A stretch of DNA of 64,000 nt from an uncultured Lachnospiraceae bacterium (GCA_947629865.1 CANRFJ010000005.1:62001-126000), one strand, 5' to 3'; shown: positions 1-8,124, counted from the stretch's first letter. The notes: generated by a model from the letters alone, not told the origin. Translations and numbers: made by a program.

Positions 1-413
1 GTCTTCTCGCCCTTATTCCGTATCAGCTCGATGCCGGCGCGCACAATGCCCTCCGCGTCAATGCCGTTGTGACTGTAGAACTTTTTGTCCTCCGTGACAA
101 TCATCGCGTCTTTCGCATATTCCGGAATCGACTCAATATCCAGATAGTACGCATCTTTGTCGCCCCGCAGAACGGCAATCTGCTTGCCCTTGCTGTTGTA
201 GGCAATGGACGTCTCCGAGGTGCGGAATGTCTCCGCCGAGGACGCCTGCACCAGCGCCTTTGCCTCCGCCTGCATGGCAAAAATGTCCCTGCCGTATTTA
301 AAATAGAACACCAGCCCGCCGACCAGAATCGTCAACAGAAGCAGCAAAATGATAACTTTAACAACCAGCCAGAATTTTCTATGCTTTTTTTGTCTTTTTG
401 CTTTCTTAGCCAT
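1..413 (-). CDS. Class A penicillin-binding protein, N-terminal part (runs off the window)
   Basis: Bifunctional peptidoglycan synthase; only the first 137 residues are inside the window. A Lys/Arg-rich cytoplasmic tail (residues 1-13) is followed by one membrane anchor (about 15-37) rich in Leu and Val. The start of the family 51 glycosyltransferase domain is visible, with the hallmark EDKKFYSHNGID near residues 108-119; the Glu is the expected catalytic base that polymerises lipid II outside the membrane. The ATG at 413 has AAGGGAGG five bases upstream. The gene lies 19 bases below the PAS protein gene and may share its transcript. The transpeptidase domain is not visible, so class A membership rests on the glycosyltransferase motif and the topology. 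Confidence 0.88.
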   Translation of the reverse strand, partial: MAKKAKRQKKHRKFWLVVKVIILLLLLTILVGGLVFYFKYGRDIFAMQAEAKALVQASSAETFRTSETSIAYNSKGKQIAVLRGDKDAYYLDIESIPEYAKDAMIVTEDKKFYSHNGIDAEGIVRAGIELIRNKGEK

Positions 414-432
414 TGTTACCTCCCTTTTCAAG

Positions 433-1728
433 TCACACCCGTATATATTGTTCGCCTCTGGTTATCTTCGCGATGTGCAGAGCCTCCTCCGTCTCCCGAT
501 AAAACATATGGAAATCCACGGCTCCCTCTCTCAACGCCGCCCCGATGCAGCATGACAGGGATAAATCCGCGACCTTATTTTCTTCACATTCCACCATAGA
601 AATAATATGCTCCATAACGGAATCTAACTCCCCGTCGGAAACATTTTTCATATACAGCAGGATTTTTCCATCCTCTATCCGGCCTAAAAGGGCATGTCCC
701 TCTGTGGCCTCCCGTATAATCTCCGTCGTCTTGAACAGCACGGCGTCCCCACAGGCCACACCGTTTTGCTCCACAATCTTTCTGAACGCATCTATCTCGA
801 CCAGCGCCATTGCGTGGGCGTCCTCCAAATCCGCGTCGTCCAGGCTCTCCTGGATTCTCCTCTGTATGCCGCCCTGGGCTGACATCTTATCCTCCCACTC
901 CGAATTTTCCTTCTGATGGCGGAGCATTTCGTCGTGTATATTTTTGATTCGGCCGATGATCCGCGTCACATTCCCCGTCTCGTCTTCGATGCTGGAATAG
1001 TACAGCCAGTGCCACTCATAGCCGTGTCCGGATATCTTGCTCAGATATTCCATCTGCCCCTCCGTCTTTTTGCTGGCGGCTATGGACAGATGCCGCTGAA
1101 ACATCTCCATGTGATCCGGGTGAACCAGCGGATTCTCCCGCAGTGTCCGCGAGTAGTGGGATATCCGGCGCCGTATCACGCCGCCGTCTACCTCCTTATA
1201 GGAATAAGACATCACGTCTTCCGGCAGATTCACCTCAAACAGGATCTCGTCCGACGTCTCCTCCAGCAGGCGGTAGCGCTCATTCTGCACCGCCAGCTCC
1301 CGCTCCAGTTTCTTCTGCTTCGTGACGTCCAGAATCAGAGCGATAAAAATATTTCTCCTGCTGTAGCGCTTGAGAATCCGTCCGCGCACCCACACCCAGC
1401 CGCTCTTTTTCGGCGTTCTGTGATAGCGCAGCGAGGTATCCATCAGTCTGCCCGTCTCCGCCGCCTCCTGCATTTCCCCGCGGAGGCGCAGTGCATCTTT
1501 CTCAACCAGGAGAACCTCCGTATTCTTACCGGCCTCCTCATAGAAATCCTCCTCGAAGCCCTCGCACAGCTGGAGCACGCCGGGGCTCAAATAAAGCGGT
1601 TTCAGCCTGTCGCTGAATTCATACAGGCCAATCCCTCCCGGCAAAATACTTCCAAAGGATTCCCGAAATATATTCCAGGCCTTGATCTGCTCTTTCAGGC
1701 TGCTGTTTTTCTTATTCGTCTTCTCCAA
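433..1728 (-). CDS. PAS-domain signalling protein with degenerate GGDEF domain
   Basis: Soluble protein of 431 residues with no membrane segment. Two PAS/PAC-like sensor domains can be read: about 20-130, ending in FIALILDVTKQKKLERE, and about 140-260, with HPDHMEMF and the PAC-like GNVTRIIGRIKNIHDE. A C-terminal domain has the fold spacing of GGDEF cyclases (ALVEIDAFRKIVEQNG resembles the DIDxFKxxND block), but the active-site loop reads GRIEDGKILLY in place of RxGGDEF. It is therefore probably not a cyclase and may bind nucleotide or act as a regulator. I chose the TTG at 1728 because GGGAGGTG lies eight bases upstream; a longer frame reaches 1770 without a good ribosome site. An active cyclase lies 2.8 kb upstream on the same strand. 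Confidence 0.72.
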   Translation of the reverse strand: MEKTNKKNSSLKEQIKAWNIFRESFGSILPGGIGLYEFSDRLKPLYLSPGVLQLCEGFEEDFYEEAGKNTEVLLVEKDALRLRGEMQEAAETGRLMDTSLRYHRTPKKSGWVWVRGRILKRYSRRNIFIALILDVTKQKKLERELAVQNERYRLLEETSDEILFEVNLPEDVMSYSYKEVDGGVIRRRISHYSRTLRENPLVHPDHMEMFQRHLSIAASKKTEGQMEYLSKISGHGYEWHWLYYSSIEDETGNVTRIIGRIKNIHDEMLRHQKENSEWEDKMSAQGGIQRRIQESLDDADLEDAHAMALVEIDAFRKIVEQNGVACGDAVLFKTTEIIREATEGHALLGRIEDGKILLYMKNVSDGELDSVMEHIISMVECEENKVADLSLSCCIGAALREGAVDFHMFYRETEEALHIAKITRGEQYIRV

Positions 1729-1788
1729 AAAAGCACCTCCCGGTAAAATCACAGAGCAACAATACCACATGATATATTATACCCTATT

Positions 1789-2976
1789 TTACAGTGTCTT
1801 GCAAAGTATTTCTTCATGTATGCGTCGGGCCCTGGCCGCCCAGGTGTGCCGTTCGGACGCCGTCCTGAAGCCCCGGCGCGAGATCTCCTCCCAGCGCTCC
1901 CTGTCTCCCAACAGCGCCCTCGTCTCCTCTGCCAGCGCCTCCCTCTCATTCAGCTCATAAAAAAGGAGATCCTCTCCCGCCTCTAATTCCTCCTCCAGAT
2001 AGCGGCTCCAGTCCGTAATACACACGGCGCCGTTCAGCATGGAATTAAATACCCGATCATGCGCTCCCTCCTTAAACCACGGCAGGACGTTCAGCGAAAT
2101 TTTGGCCCGGCTGATCTGCCGGAGGCAGTCCAGAGATGAGAGCGGCTCTCCCCGAATGAGCATGTCCGGCCGGGCACATTCCAGATGCTCCCAGCCCGCG
2201 CCGTAACAGGTGACGGGAATCCCCGCCTCCGCCAGACTCTTTACAACCTCGCCGCGGAAATAATTCCTCACATACAGATCGATCATTATCATATCCGGCA
2301 TAATTTCCTTTATGCCCGCCTCGCTTATGTCCTCCACCTCCCGCTCCAGGTGACGGATAATCCCCGTCCCCATTCCCAGGTGGGGGTGCTCGATAAAATC
2401 CTGTATGATACCGTAGTAAAATTCCGTATACTCGTCGTTGATGCGGGTGAGGGCGGGTTCAAAATGCGACAGCGGCGTGTAATTACCGGTAAAAACCACA
2501 TCGATCGGGCGCTCGTCCCAGCCCGGCGGCCCGTCCGTCCCCCACAGGGAAGTCCCTGCCAGCGGGAGAAAGGGCCCCCGCTTGATCTCCGGGAAAAAAC
2601 GCTCCAGATACGCCCCGTGCTCCCTGTCAATGTAAATCTGGGTGTAATCCTCCGGCAGATAGGGCAGGAACTTATGATAGTAAAAGGGGTGATCCACCAC
2701 GATATTTATAAGGGGAATTCCGCGCGCCTCGAAAAAATTCACGCCCTTTGCATCTGTCAGATAGCTCTCGCCCCGACAGCCGTCAAAATTAAAACTAACC
2801 GCCGCCGTCACGCCCGGCTCGCTGAACCAGACAAGCCTGGCGAGGCTGTCATACTCCGCGCACTGGTCGAAGTAAAACACCTCATATCCCAGTTTCTCAA
2901 ACGCCTCTCCCAGCTGTTCACTGAAAAAACTCAGCGTCTCAATCCCCTTTGTAAACAATACCAGCTTCCGTATCAT
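1789..2976 (-). CDS. Glycosyltransferase of the CgeB/DUF3880 type
   Basis: A cytoplasmic protein of 395 residues resembling the two-part CgeB-like glycosyltransferases. The N-terminal half (about 1-190) has the DUF3880-like features: VLFTKGIE, then FEKLGYEVFYFD, then the INIVVDHPFYYH block. The C-terminal half (about 200-390) resembles glycosyltransferase group 1, with GAGWEHLE, a region ending in LNVLPWFKEGAHDRVFN and the VCITDW block that normally contacts the nucleotide sugar. Relatives glycosylate spore, flagellar or surface proteins, but the acceptor here cannot be read. Start at 2976 because AGGAGTGCCC precedes this ATG directly; an earlier in-frame Met at 3015 lies in the hairpin-bearing gap. 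No signal peptide. Confidence 0.72.
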   Translation of the reverse strand: MIRKLVLFTKGIETLSFFSEQLGEAFEKLGYEVFYFDQCAEYDSLARLVWFSEPGVTAAVSFNFDGCRGESYLTDAKGVNFFEARGIPLINIVVDHPFYYHKFLPYLPEDYTQIYIDREHGAYLERFFPEIKRGPFLPLAGTSLWGTDGPPGWDERPIDVVFTGNYTPLSHFEPALTRINDEYTEFYYGIIQDFIEHPHLGMGTGIIRHLEREVEDISEAGIKEIMPDMIMIDLYVRNYFRGEVVKSLAEAGIPVTCYGAGWEHLECARPDMLIRGEPLSSLDCLRQISRAKISLNVLPWFKEGAHDRVFNSMLNGAVCITDWSRYLEEELEAGEDLLFYELNEREALAEETRALLGDRERWEEISRRGFRTASERHTWAARARRIHEEILCKTL

Positions 2977-3002
2977 GGGCACTCCTCTTTTCCATAGTAA
3001 GA

Positions 3003-3028
3003 GCCGCATACCCACGGGGTAGTGCGGC
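3003..3028 (-). other. Hairpin between hydrogenase and glycosyltransferase genes
   Basis: GCCGCA at 3003-3008 pairs with TGCGGC at 3023-3028, and the intervening TACCC and GGGTA-like bases extend the stem. No T-run follows on the minus strand, so this is a weak terminator or an mRNA-stability hairpin between two genes of the same strand. Confidence 0.35.
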
Positions 3029-3044
3029 CCATTTCACGCAATAT

Positions 3045-4544
3045 TTAAGGAAGTTCTATTTTGGAATACTCCTTCGGGGGCAGCGCCGTAGTGGAATCCT
3101 TCACGAATTTGCGCACCGCCTGGGAAGCCTTGGAAACGGCGATATTCGTGCCGGCCCCGGCCACACAGCCGCCCGGACAGCCCATGCCCTCGATCAGGCA
3201 CCCGTCCTTTTTGCCCGCCTTGGCTAACAAAAGCATCTTCTGGCACTCGTCCAGCCCCTCGGCGTGTTCGATATACACATCTGTGTCCGGATAGTATTCG
3301 TTAATACATTTTTCAATGGCATTGGCCACACCGCCCGCGACTGCATAGCCACGTCCGGCTCCGGTAGCGTCGTGAATCGGCTCCTCGCAGTCGTAGGTCT
3401 CCATGTCGATGCCCTTCGCCGCAAAAATAGCCTCCAACTCCTCAAAGGTGATAACAAAATCCACATCGCTCCGCACCGTACGCCGGGACGCCTCCAGTTT
3501 CTTGGCGGCGCAGGGGCCCACAAATACGATCTTCGACTCCGGGTGCCGCTGCTTAATCGTGCGGGCAGTAGCCACCATCGGAGTCAGCGCGCTGGACACA
3601 GTCTCCACCATGTCCGGCAGCGTTCTCTTGGCTAACATCGACCAGGCCGGACAGCAGGAAGTCAGAAGGAACGGCAGCTTGCCCGTCTTCACCTCATGCA
3701 CATAGTGTCTGGCCTCGGTAATGGCGCCGATATCCGCTCCCAGCGCCACCTCGTACACATCTGAAAAACCGATTTCCCTCAGCGCGGACTTAATCTTCCA
3801 TAGCCGCACATCATCGCCAAACTGACCGATTACCGCCGGAGCCAGCTCGACGATCACCGAGCCCTGCTTCATCGCCTGAATCAGCTGGAATATCTGCGAT
3901 TTGTCCGCAATCGCACTGAACGGACAGCTCACCATACACTGGCCGCAGGAAACACACTTGTCATTGTCGATTTTGGCGCGGCCATGCTCGTCGCTACCAA
4001 TGGCGCGGACGCCGCAGGCTGCGGCACAGGGACGCATTTTCCTTGCAATGGCGTCGTATGGACAGATGGCCTTGCACTTTCCGCACTTGATACACTTTGA
4101 CTTGTCAATGTGGGACTTGCCATTCTCAAAGGTAATCGCTCCCTTCGGGCACACCTCCACGCAGGGGTGGGCGATACAGCCGCGGCACTGATCCGATACC
4201 TCGTAGACATTGTCCTCGCACATATCGCACGCCGATGGGATCACCTGCATGAGCGGCGGCTCATAGTATTTTTCCGCCACATTGCTGGCGTCCAGCCCGC
4301 TTGTGACGTGAACCGGCTCGTCGTCCGGACGCAGGGAAAGCCCCATGGCGAGGCGCACGCGCTCCGAACAGATGGCGCGCTCGCGGTAGATGCTCTCACG
4401 GTACAGCGGTACGTCGCCCGGTGTGATCTTGTACGGAATCGCCTCAATGTCATTGTTGATGTCCTTTGACTCAAAGGCAACCCTCGCCACTTCTGTAAAC
4501 ACCTGTTTTCTCAGTTTCTTGATGGGTGTCTGAATACCTCTCAC
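3045..4544 (-). CDS. Monomeric [FeFe] hydrogenase, group B-like
   Basis: Reversible proton reduction with ferredoxin as likely partner, in the cytoplasm; 499 residues. The N-terminal half has three ferredoxin-type cluster motifs: CRGCIAHPCVEVCP (120-133), CIKCGKCKAICP (151-162) and CVSCGQCMVSCP (197-208). The H-cluster domain shows the L1 motif TSCCPAW (295-301), the L2 motif PCAAKKLE (344-351) and the L3 motif EGMGCPGGCVAGAG (452-465). All cysteines needed for the H-cluster are present. L2 has AAKK and L3 has MGC and GAG where the best-studied group A enzymes have PCxxKxxE, MAC and GGG, which points to the poorly studied group B. Maturases HydE, HydF and HydG are not in the window. The diguanylate cyclase stop lies 13 bases upstream. 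Confidence 0.85.
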   Translation of the reverse strand: MRGIQTPIKKLRKQVFTEVARVAFESKDINNDIEAIPYKITPGDVPLYRESIYRERAICSERVRLAMGLSLRPDDEPVHVTSGLDASNVAEKYYEPPLMQVIPSACDMCEDNVYEVSDQCRGCIAHPCVEVCPKGAITFENGKSHIDKSKCIKCGKCKAICPYDAIARKMRPCAAACGVRAIGSDEHGRAKIDNDKCVSCGQCMVSCPFSAIADKSQIFQLIQAMKQGSVIVELAPAVIGQFGDDVRLWKIKSALREIGFSDVYEVALGADIGAITEARHYVHEVKTGKLPFLLTSCCPAWSMLAKRTLPDMVETVSSALTPMVATARTIKQRHPESKIVFVGPCAAKKLEASRRTVRSDVDFVITFEELEAIFAAKGIDMETYDCEEPIHDATGAGRGYAVAGGVANAIEKCINEYYPDTDVYIEHAEGLDECQKMLLLAKAGKKDGCLIEGMGCPGGCVAGAGTNIAVSKASQAVRKFVKDSTTALPPKEYSKIELP

Positions 4545-4557
4545 CTTAATTCCTCCT

Positions 4558-5832
4558 CTATTTTTTTATTGAATCCGGCACGATGCAGCTTCTGCCGCTC
4601 TTTTTCCCCTGATACAGCAGTTCATCTGCACGGCGGACTAATTCATCAATCGATTCTCCCTTCCGGTACAACGCCACGCCAAAAGTCATGGAAATCGTAA
4701 AGTGGTCGTCGCTCTCCCCGAACTGCCGCTCGGATATGCGGTCGCTCGTCGTCCGCAGCCGTTCTTCCAGACTGCTGAGTTCGCCCCGGAATCCGATCAG
4801 AAATTCCTCGCCGCCCCAGCGGGACACAAACCCTTCCCCGCTCTCCACGGTCTGTCCCAGACACTCTGCCACATAGCGGAGTACGTCGTCGCCCATCTCA
4901 TGACCGTACCGGTCGTTTACTTTCTTAAAGAAGTCAATGTCTCCCATGGCGACAGTCAGGGGCTCCGTCTCCCAGATATCCTGAATCTTCGCCAGAAATG
5001 CCCGCCGGTTCAAAAGCCCTGTCAGCGGATCCTTCTGCACCATATCCTCCAGGGAGCGGCTCACGCGCACCGCGTACTCGCCCATATCCGCCAGCTGATC
5101 CTTCCGCCTCAGAACCTCCGGCGACATTTCCTGGGAAAAATTACCACCGGCCAGGCGCCCCAGAAACTGCTTGATGCAGGAAATCGTCCGCACCATGCGC
5201 TGCGCCAGCATATTGCAGATAAAGCCGGCCAGCAGAATGATAAAGATACAGATAATGATATTTCCGCCCACCATGAACTGTATCGTATCGTTTACCGATT
5301 CCATGGGCTTTCCCGCGAAGCTGATCCCGATTACTTTGCCCTCGTCGTTCCGTATCGGCACATAATATCCGGAGTAGGGAACCCCGTTGACGTCTATGGA
5401 GGGAGAAAAGAACTCCTGTCCCTCCTCCAGAACCGTCCGGATTACTCTGGGCGAAGCCTTCGTCCCCGTCTGCCGCTTGCCGGACTCGTCCACCAGCGTA
5501 GTCAGACGCCTCACGTCCCCGATAAAAATCGTCACGTCGGCTCCGGTATCATTTTTCATGTCGTCCAGTATCCGGTAATCCGAAGTCAGATCCGTATTTC
5601 CCTTCATGACCTTTCCGTCCTTGTAGGAAAACTCACCGGCGTCTATCATATTGTAGATACTGATCAGATTGTGCGCCAGTCCGGATAGGCTTCTCTCCAC
5701 CTCAAAGCTCATTCCCTCCCGAACCGAACTCTGACCGTACGCAGTCAGTATGATTCCCAGAATCAGCAGCGGTATTACTGACATCTTGAGAACCGACATG
5801 ATCAGGCTCTTTCTCTTTTTCTCCTTTTCCAT
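4558..5832 (-). CDS. Membrane diguanylate cyclase with extracytoplasmic Cache-like sensor
   Basis: Predicted to make cyclic di-GMP from two GTP. A basic N-terminus and transmembrane helix (about 12-31) are followed by a periplasm-side sensor of the single-Cache type (about 32-180), including DVTIFIGDVRRLTT and GYYVPIRNDEGKVIGISF. A second membrane helix (about 188-210) and a HAMP-like linker come next. The C-terminal cyclase domain opens with DPLTGLLNRRAF, continues with GDIDFFKKVNDRYGHEMGDD, and carries an intact RWGGEEF active site. No EAL domain is present. I placed the start at the ATG at 5832, preceded by GGGGTG; a GTG at 5841 is an alternative. It sits 28 bases after the symporter gene, so a shared transcript is likely. 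Confidence 0.88.
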   Translation of the reverse strand: MEKEKKRKSLIMSVLKMSVIPLLILGIILTAYGQSSVREGMSFEVERSLSGLAHNLISIYNMIDAGEFSYKDGKVMKGNTDLTSDYRILDDMKNDTGADVTIFIGDVRRLTTLVDESGKRQTGTKASPRVIRTVLEEGQEFFSPSIDVNGVPYSGYYVPIRNDEGKVIGISFAGKPMESVNDTIQFMVGGNIIICIFIILLAGFICNMLAQRMVRTISCIKQFLGRLAGGNFSQEMSPEVLRRKDQLADMGEYAVRVSRSLEDMVQKDPLTGLLNRRAFLAKIQDIWETEPLTVAMGDIDFFKKVNDRYGHEMGDDVLRYVAECLGQTVESGEGFVSRWGGEEFLIGFRGELSSLEERLRTTSDRISERQFGESDDHFTISMTFGVALYRKGESIDELVRRADELLYQGKKSGRSCIVPDSIKK

Positions 5833-5860
5833 TGCTGTCACCCCGCATCGAGTACGTTAT

Positions 5861-7375
5861 CTAGTCGTTTTCTTCTTTTGGCAAAGCCACCTTTTGCTCT
5901 ACTGTCACCTTTTCCTCCAGGCACTCAAATATGCCGTCAACCTTCTGCCTCTCCATCTTCGGGGTGAGCAAGCTGACAACCGGCACAACTATCAGTCCGG
6001 CTATCATACAGATTGCACCGGCATTGATCGGCGAATTAATATAATTCAGAAACATATTTGAAACGGTTATGCCGATTCCACAAACAAAGCTTGCCCATAC
6101 AGCCGCCTTCGTCACGCCCTTCCAGTACAGGCCGTAGAGGAACGGCGCCAGGAAAGCGCCCGCCAGAGCGCCCCAGGAAATACCCATCAGCTGCGCGATA
6201 AACGCCGGCGGATCCAGCGCGATCACAACCGATATGATAATGAAAAATGCTAACAGGACGCGCATCCAAATCAGCTGTTTTTTCTCGTCCATATCCTTTA
6301 CAAATAACGGTTTGATGAAGTCCAGGGTAAGGGTGGAACTGGAAGTCAGAACCAGGCTGGACAACGTGGACATGGAGGCCGACAAAACCAGCACAATAAC
6401 GATTCCGATGAGAATATCCGGCAGAGACGAGAGCATCATCGGGATAATCGTATCATAGGCCACTGTGCCGTCCGCCGCCGGCTGCACACCGGATATCTGG
6501 CTGAAGCCACCCAGGAAGTAGCAGCCGCCCGCAACCACCACCGCAAAAAGCGTCGAGATAATCGTACCTGTACGGACTGCCTTCTCACTCTTGATCGCAT
6601 AGAACTTCTGAACCATCTGGGGCAATCCCCAGGTTCCCAGAGAAGTCAGAATCACGACGCCCAACAGGTTCAGCGGATCCGGCCCGAAAAAGGAAGCATA
6701 GGCTCCCGGCATCACGTCGCTCGGCACACCCGCCAGTTCCTTGACTGCCGCCATAAAACCGCCGTGTCCGCTCAGCACTGCCGCGATGACTGCCACGATT
6801 CCAAACAGCATGATAATTCCCTGCACCAGATCGTTTAAGGCCGTAGCCATGTAGCCGCCCACGATTACATACAGGCCCGTCAGCAGCGCCATGACAATGA
6901 CGCATACCCGGTAATCCACATCAAAGGCCATGCCAAACAGATTGGAGAGGCCGTTATATACAGAAGCCGTATAGGGGATCAGAAAGACAAAGGCAATCAT
7001 GGAGGCGGCCACCCGCAGGCTCTTGCTTTCATAGCGTTTTCCAAAGAAATCCGGCATCGTCATGGACTTCAGATGCTTCGTCATAATCCGCGTCCTTCTG
7101 CCCAGCACAACCCATGCAATCAGGGAGCCGAGAAGCGCGTTACCAATTCCAATCCAGGTGGACGCAAGCCCGTACTTATATCCGAACTGACCGGCATATC
7201 CGACAAAGACCACGGCGGAAAAATACGATGTTCCGTAGGCAAAAGCCGTGAGCCACGGCCCCACCGATCGGCCTCCCAGAACAAATCCGTCCACATCTGC
7301 CGCATGTTTACGGGAATAGAATCCAATCCCAATCATGACGGCAAAAAATATTATCAGCAGAGCAACTTTAATCAT
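5861..7375 (-). CDS. Sodium:solute symporter (SSS family)
   Basis: A polytopic membrane transporter of 504 residues, the usual size for sodium/solute symporters of the PutP/SglT fold, coupling sodium entry to solute uptake. About 13 hydrophobic helices can be counted. The first block GFYSRKHAADVDGFVLGGR is typical of family N-termini, followed by the TAFAYGTSYFSAVVFVGYAG helix. The helix with SMSTLSSLVLTSSSTLTLD matches the serine-rich region that holds the sodium site in the family. Substrate cannot be told; proline, pantothenate and sugars are all possible. The start at 7375 (the second of two adjacent ATG codons) has GGAGG six bases upstream. A structured palindromic element lies in its 5' region (7453-7516), with bases complementary to its main loop just ahead of the ribosome site. 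Confidence 0.87.
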   Translation of the reverse strand: MIKVALLIIFFAVMIGIGFYSRKHAADVDGFVLGGRSVGPWLTAFAYGTSYFSAVVFVGYAGQFGYKYGLASTWIGIGNALLGSLIAWVVLGRRTRIMTKHLKSMTMPDFFGKRYESKSLRVAASMIAFVFLIPYTASVYNGLSNLFGMAFDVDYRVCVIVMALLTGLYVIVGGYMATALNDLVQGIIMLFGIVAVIAAVLSGHGGFMAAVKELAGVPSDVMPGAYASFFGPDPLNLLGVVILTSLGTWGLPQMVQKFYAIKSEKAVRTGTIISTLFAVVVAGGCYFLGGFSQISGVQPAADGTVAYDTIIPMMLSSLPDILIGIVIVLVLSASMSTLSSLVLTSSSTLTLDFIKPLFVKDMDEKKQLIWMRVLLAFFIIISVVIALDPPAFIAQLMGISWGALAGAFLAPFLYGLYWKGVTKAAVWASFVCGIGITVSNMFLNYINSPINAGAICMIAGLIVVPVVSLLTPKMERQKVDGIFECLEEKVTVEQKVALPKEEND

Positions 7376-7452
7376 CATAATCCTCCATTCCGGAGCGCGG
7401 TGGCAAAAGTACGGGCAAAAAGCAGCACGCTGTTTCTGCACGGTACATCATA

Positions 7453-7516
7453 GCGAACTGCGTTCGCTTTACTATTTGTGGCGCTCCAGCACAAATAGCA
7501 GACAAATACATTCGTC
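7453..7516 (-). repeat. Dispersed multi-hairpin element, copy 1 (before the symporter gene)
   Basis: Read on the minus strand the element holds, in order, GACGAATGTATTTGTC (7516-7501), CTATTTGTG and CACAAATAG arms (7498-7472) around the loop ctggagcgc, and GCGAACgcaGTTCGC (7467-7453). Further down, GCGCTCC (about 7397-7391) can pair with GGAGCGC of the loop, right before the symporter ribosome site GGAGG. The same order of parts, with different bases but kept pairing, occurs at 38000-38115 ahead of the XRE gene. That conservation of shape across two unrelated loci is the evidence for one repeat family. Confidence 0.7.
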
Positions 7517-7583
7517 TTTTTCAATACTTCAAACCATATATGAAAATTTGACATATATCTTTTTTATTTTACCACAAAAAGAG

Positions 7584-7601
7584 CGCCTCTGTAAAGAGGC
7601 G
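7584..7601 (-). terminator. Hairpin with T-run, possible back-up terminator for the toxin transcript
   Basis: CGCCTCT (7584-7590) and AGAGGCG (7595-7601) form a 7-bp stem with a GTAA loop. On the minus strand it is followed by CTCTTTTTG. It lies between the toxin locus and the symporter gene. A promoter-like TTTACA-N18-TAAAAT overlaps it and could serve the symporter, but this is weak. Confidence 0.4.
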
Positions 7602-7690
7602 TATTCCTACGCCCGGCGTAATTCTACGTCCGGCGTATTTTTCTTGCCTGGCGGTATTGCAGCTACTTGTCAGGACATATTAAATTTATG

Positions 7691-7719
7691 TTGAATATAT
7701 GTGAAAAGTGTGGTATAGT
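7691..7719 (+). promoter_or_regulatory. SigA promoter of the antisense RNA
   Basis: TTGAAT at 7691-7696 and TATAGT at 7714-7719 are separated by 17 bases. Transcription would start near 7726 and run towards the 3' end of the toxin gene. Confidence 0.7.
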
Positions 7720-7725
7720 TTTATC

Positions 7726-7828
7726 AGAAAAGGAAAGCACCCATTCCAAAATGGATGCTCCCAGTGGTTCAATGTCCTTACGGACACCGCCTATCCTGTG
7801 GATCAGACAGGATAGGCATTTTTATTTT
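7726..7828 (+). ncRNA. Candidate antitoxin RNA, antisense to the toxin mRNA 3' end
   Basis: A transcript of about 100 nt is bounded by a good promoter (7691-7719) and an intrinsic terminator. The terminator stem is GCCTATCCTGT (7789-7799) with ACAGGATAGGC (7807-7817), 11 perfect pairs, followed by ATTTTTATTTT. Inside are two smaller hairpins, one with AATGG/CCATT arms and one GTCCttacGGAC. The toxin mRNA runs the other way and appears to end near 7730 at the minus-strand hairpin GCATCCATT/AATGGGTGC followed by TTTCCTTTTC. The two RNAs would therefore overlap over nearly the whole antitoxin length at their 3' ends, as in Bacillus subtilis txpA/RatA. An open frame runs through this stretch on plus but has no family resemblance. 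Confidence 0.68.
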
Positions 7829-7941
7829 CGCCTTTTCTTTCTCTTTTGGAGAAAGGCAAGCAACGCTACAATCAGGCTACCAAAGGCACATAACAAAGTT
7901 AATATACCGATGAAAATCGAAATGATTTCAAAAACTGTCAT
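7822..7941 (-). CDS. Type I toxin, putative holin-like membrane peptide
   Basis: A 39-residue peptide starting MTVFEIISIFIGIL, with one hydrophobic helix (about 4-30) and a strongly basic tail LQKRKKRRK. This plan matches the small holin-like toxins of Firmicutes (TxpA/Hol_Tox kind), which damage the membrane when over-made. GGGAGG lies about nine bases before the ATG at 7941. A sigA promoter at 8096-8124 gives a leader of about 148 nt, long for such a short gene. In that leader CCTCCC (in TAGCCTCCCAAT) can pair with the ribosome site GGGAGG, which would hold translation off. Several hairpins occur in the leader, for example TGGCgaaaGCCA at its 5' end and AACGTACataGTACGTT just before the ribosome site. 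The stop codon touches the antisense RNA terminator. Confidence 0.8.
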   Translation of the reverse strand: MTVFEIISIFIGILTLLCAFGSLIVALLAFLQKRKKRRK

Positions 7942-8095
7942 ATAACGCCACCTCCCCTCTAACGTACTATGTACGTTTTGTATTACCGGCAAGCCGGTCA
8001 TCAGGCATTGGGAGGCTACCTCTACGCTTCGCTCCAATCGGAGTTAAACAAGCGTCCTGTCATGGGCACTTTCCTATGGCTTTCGCCACGTCACT

Positions 8096-8124
8096 AATAT
8101 ACCATTTCCAGCATCATATTTCAA
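8096..8124 (-). promoter_or_regulatory. SigA promoter of the toxin gene
   Basis: On minus, TTGAAA (8124-8119) and TATATT (8101-8096) are separated by 17 bases. The predicted start near 8089 leaves a structured leader before the toxin ATG at 7941. Apart from this promoter, 7942-8188 holds no gene. Confidence 0.72.

Noticed and set aside
916-1746. Plus-strand open frame opposite the PAS protein gene
   Set aside because: No promoter, ribosome site or domain, and it is fully covered by a supported gene on minus.
7667-7945. A 92-codon plus-strand frame across the toxin locus
   Set aside because: It coincides with the antisense RNA and its terminator hairpin and has no domain or ribosome site; an RNA role explains it better.
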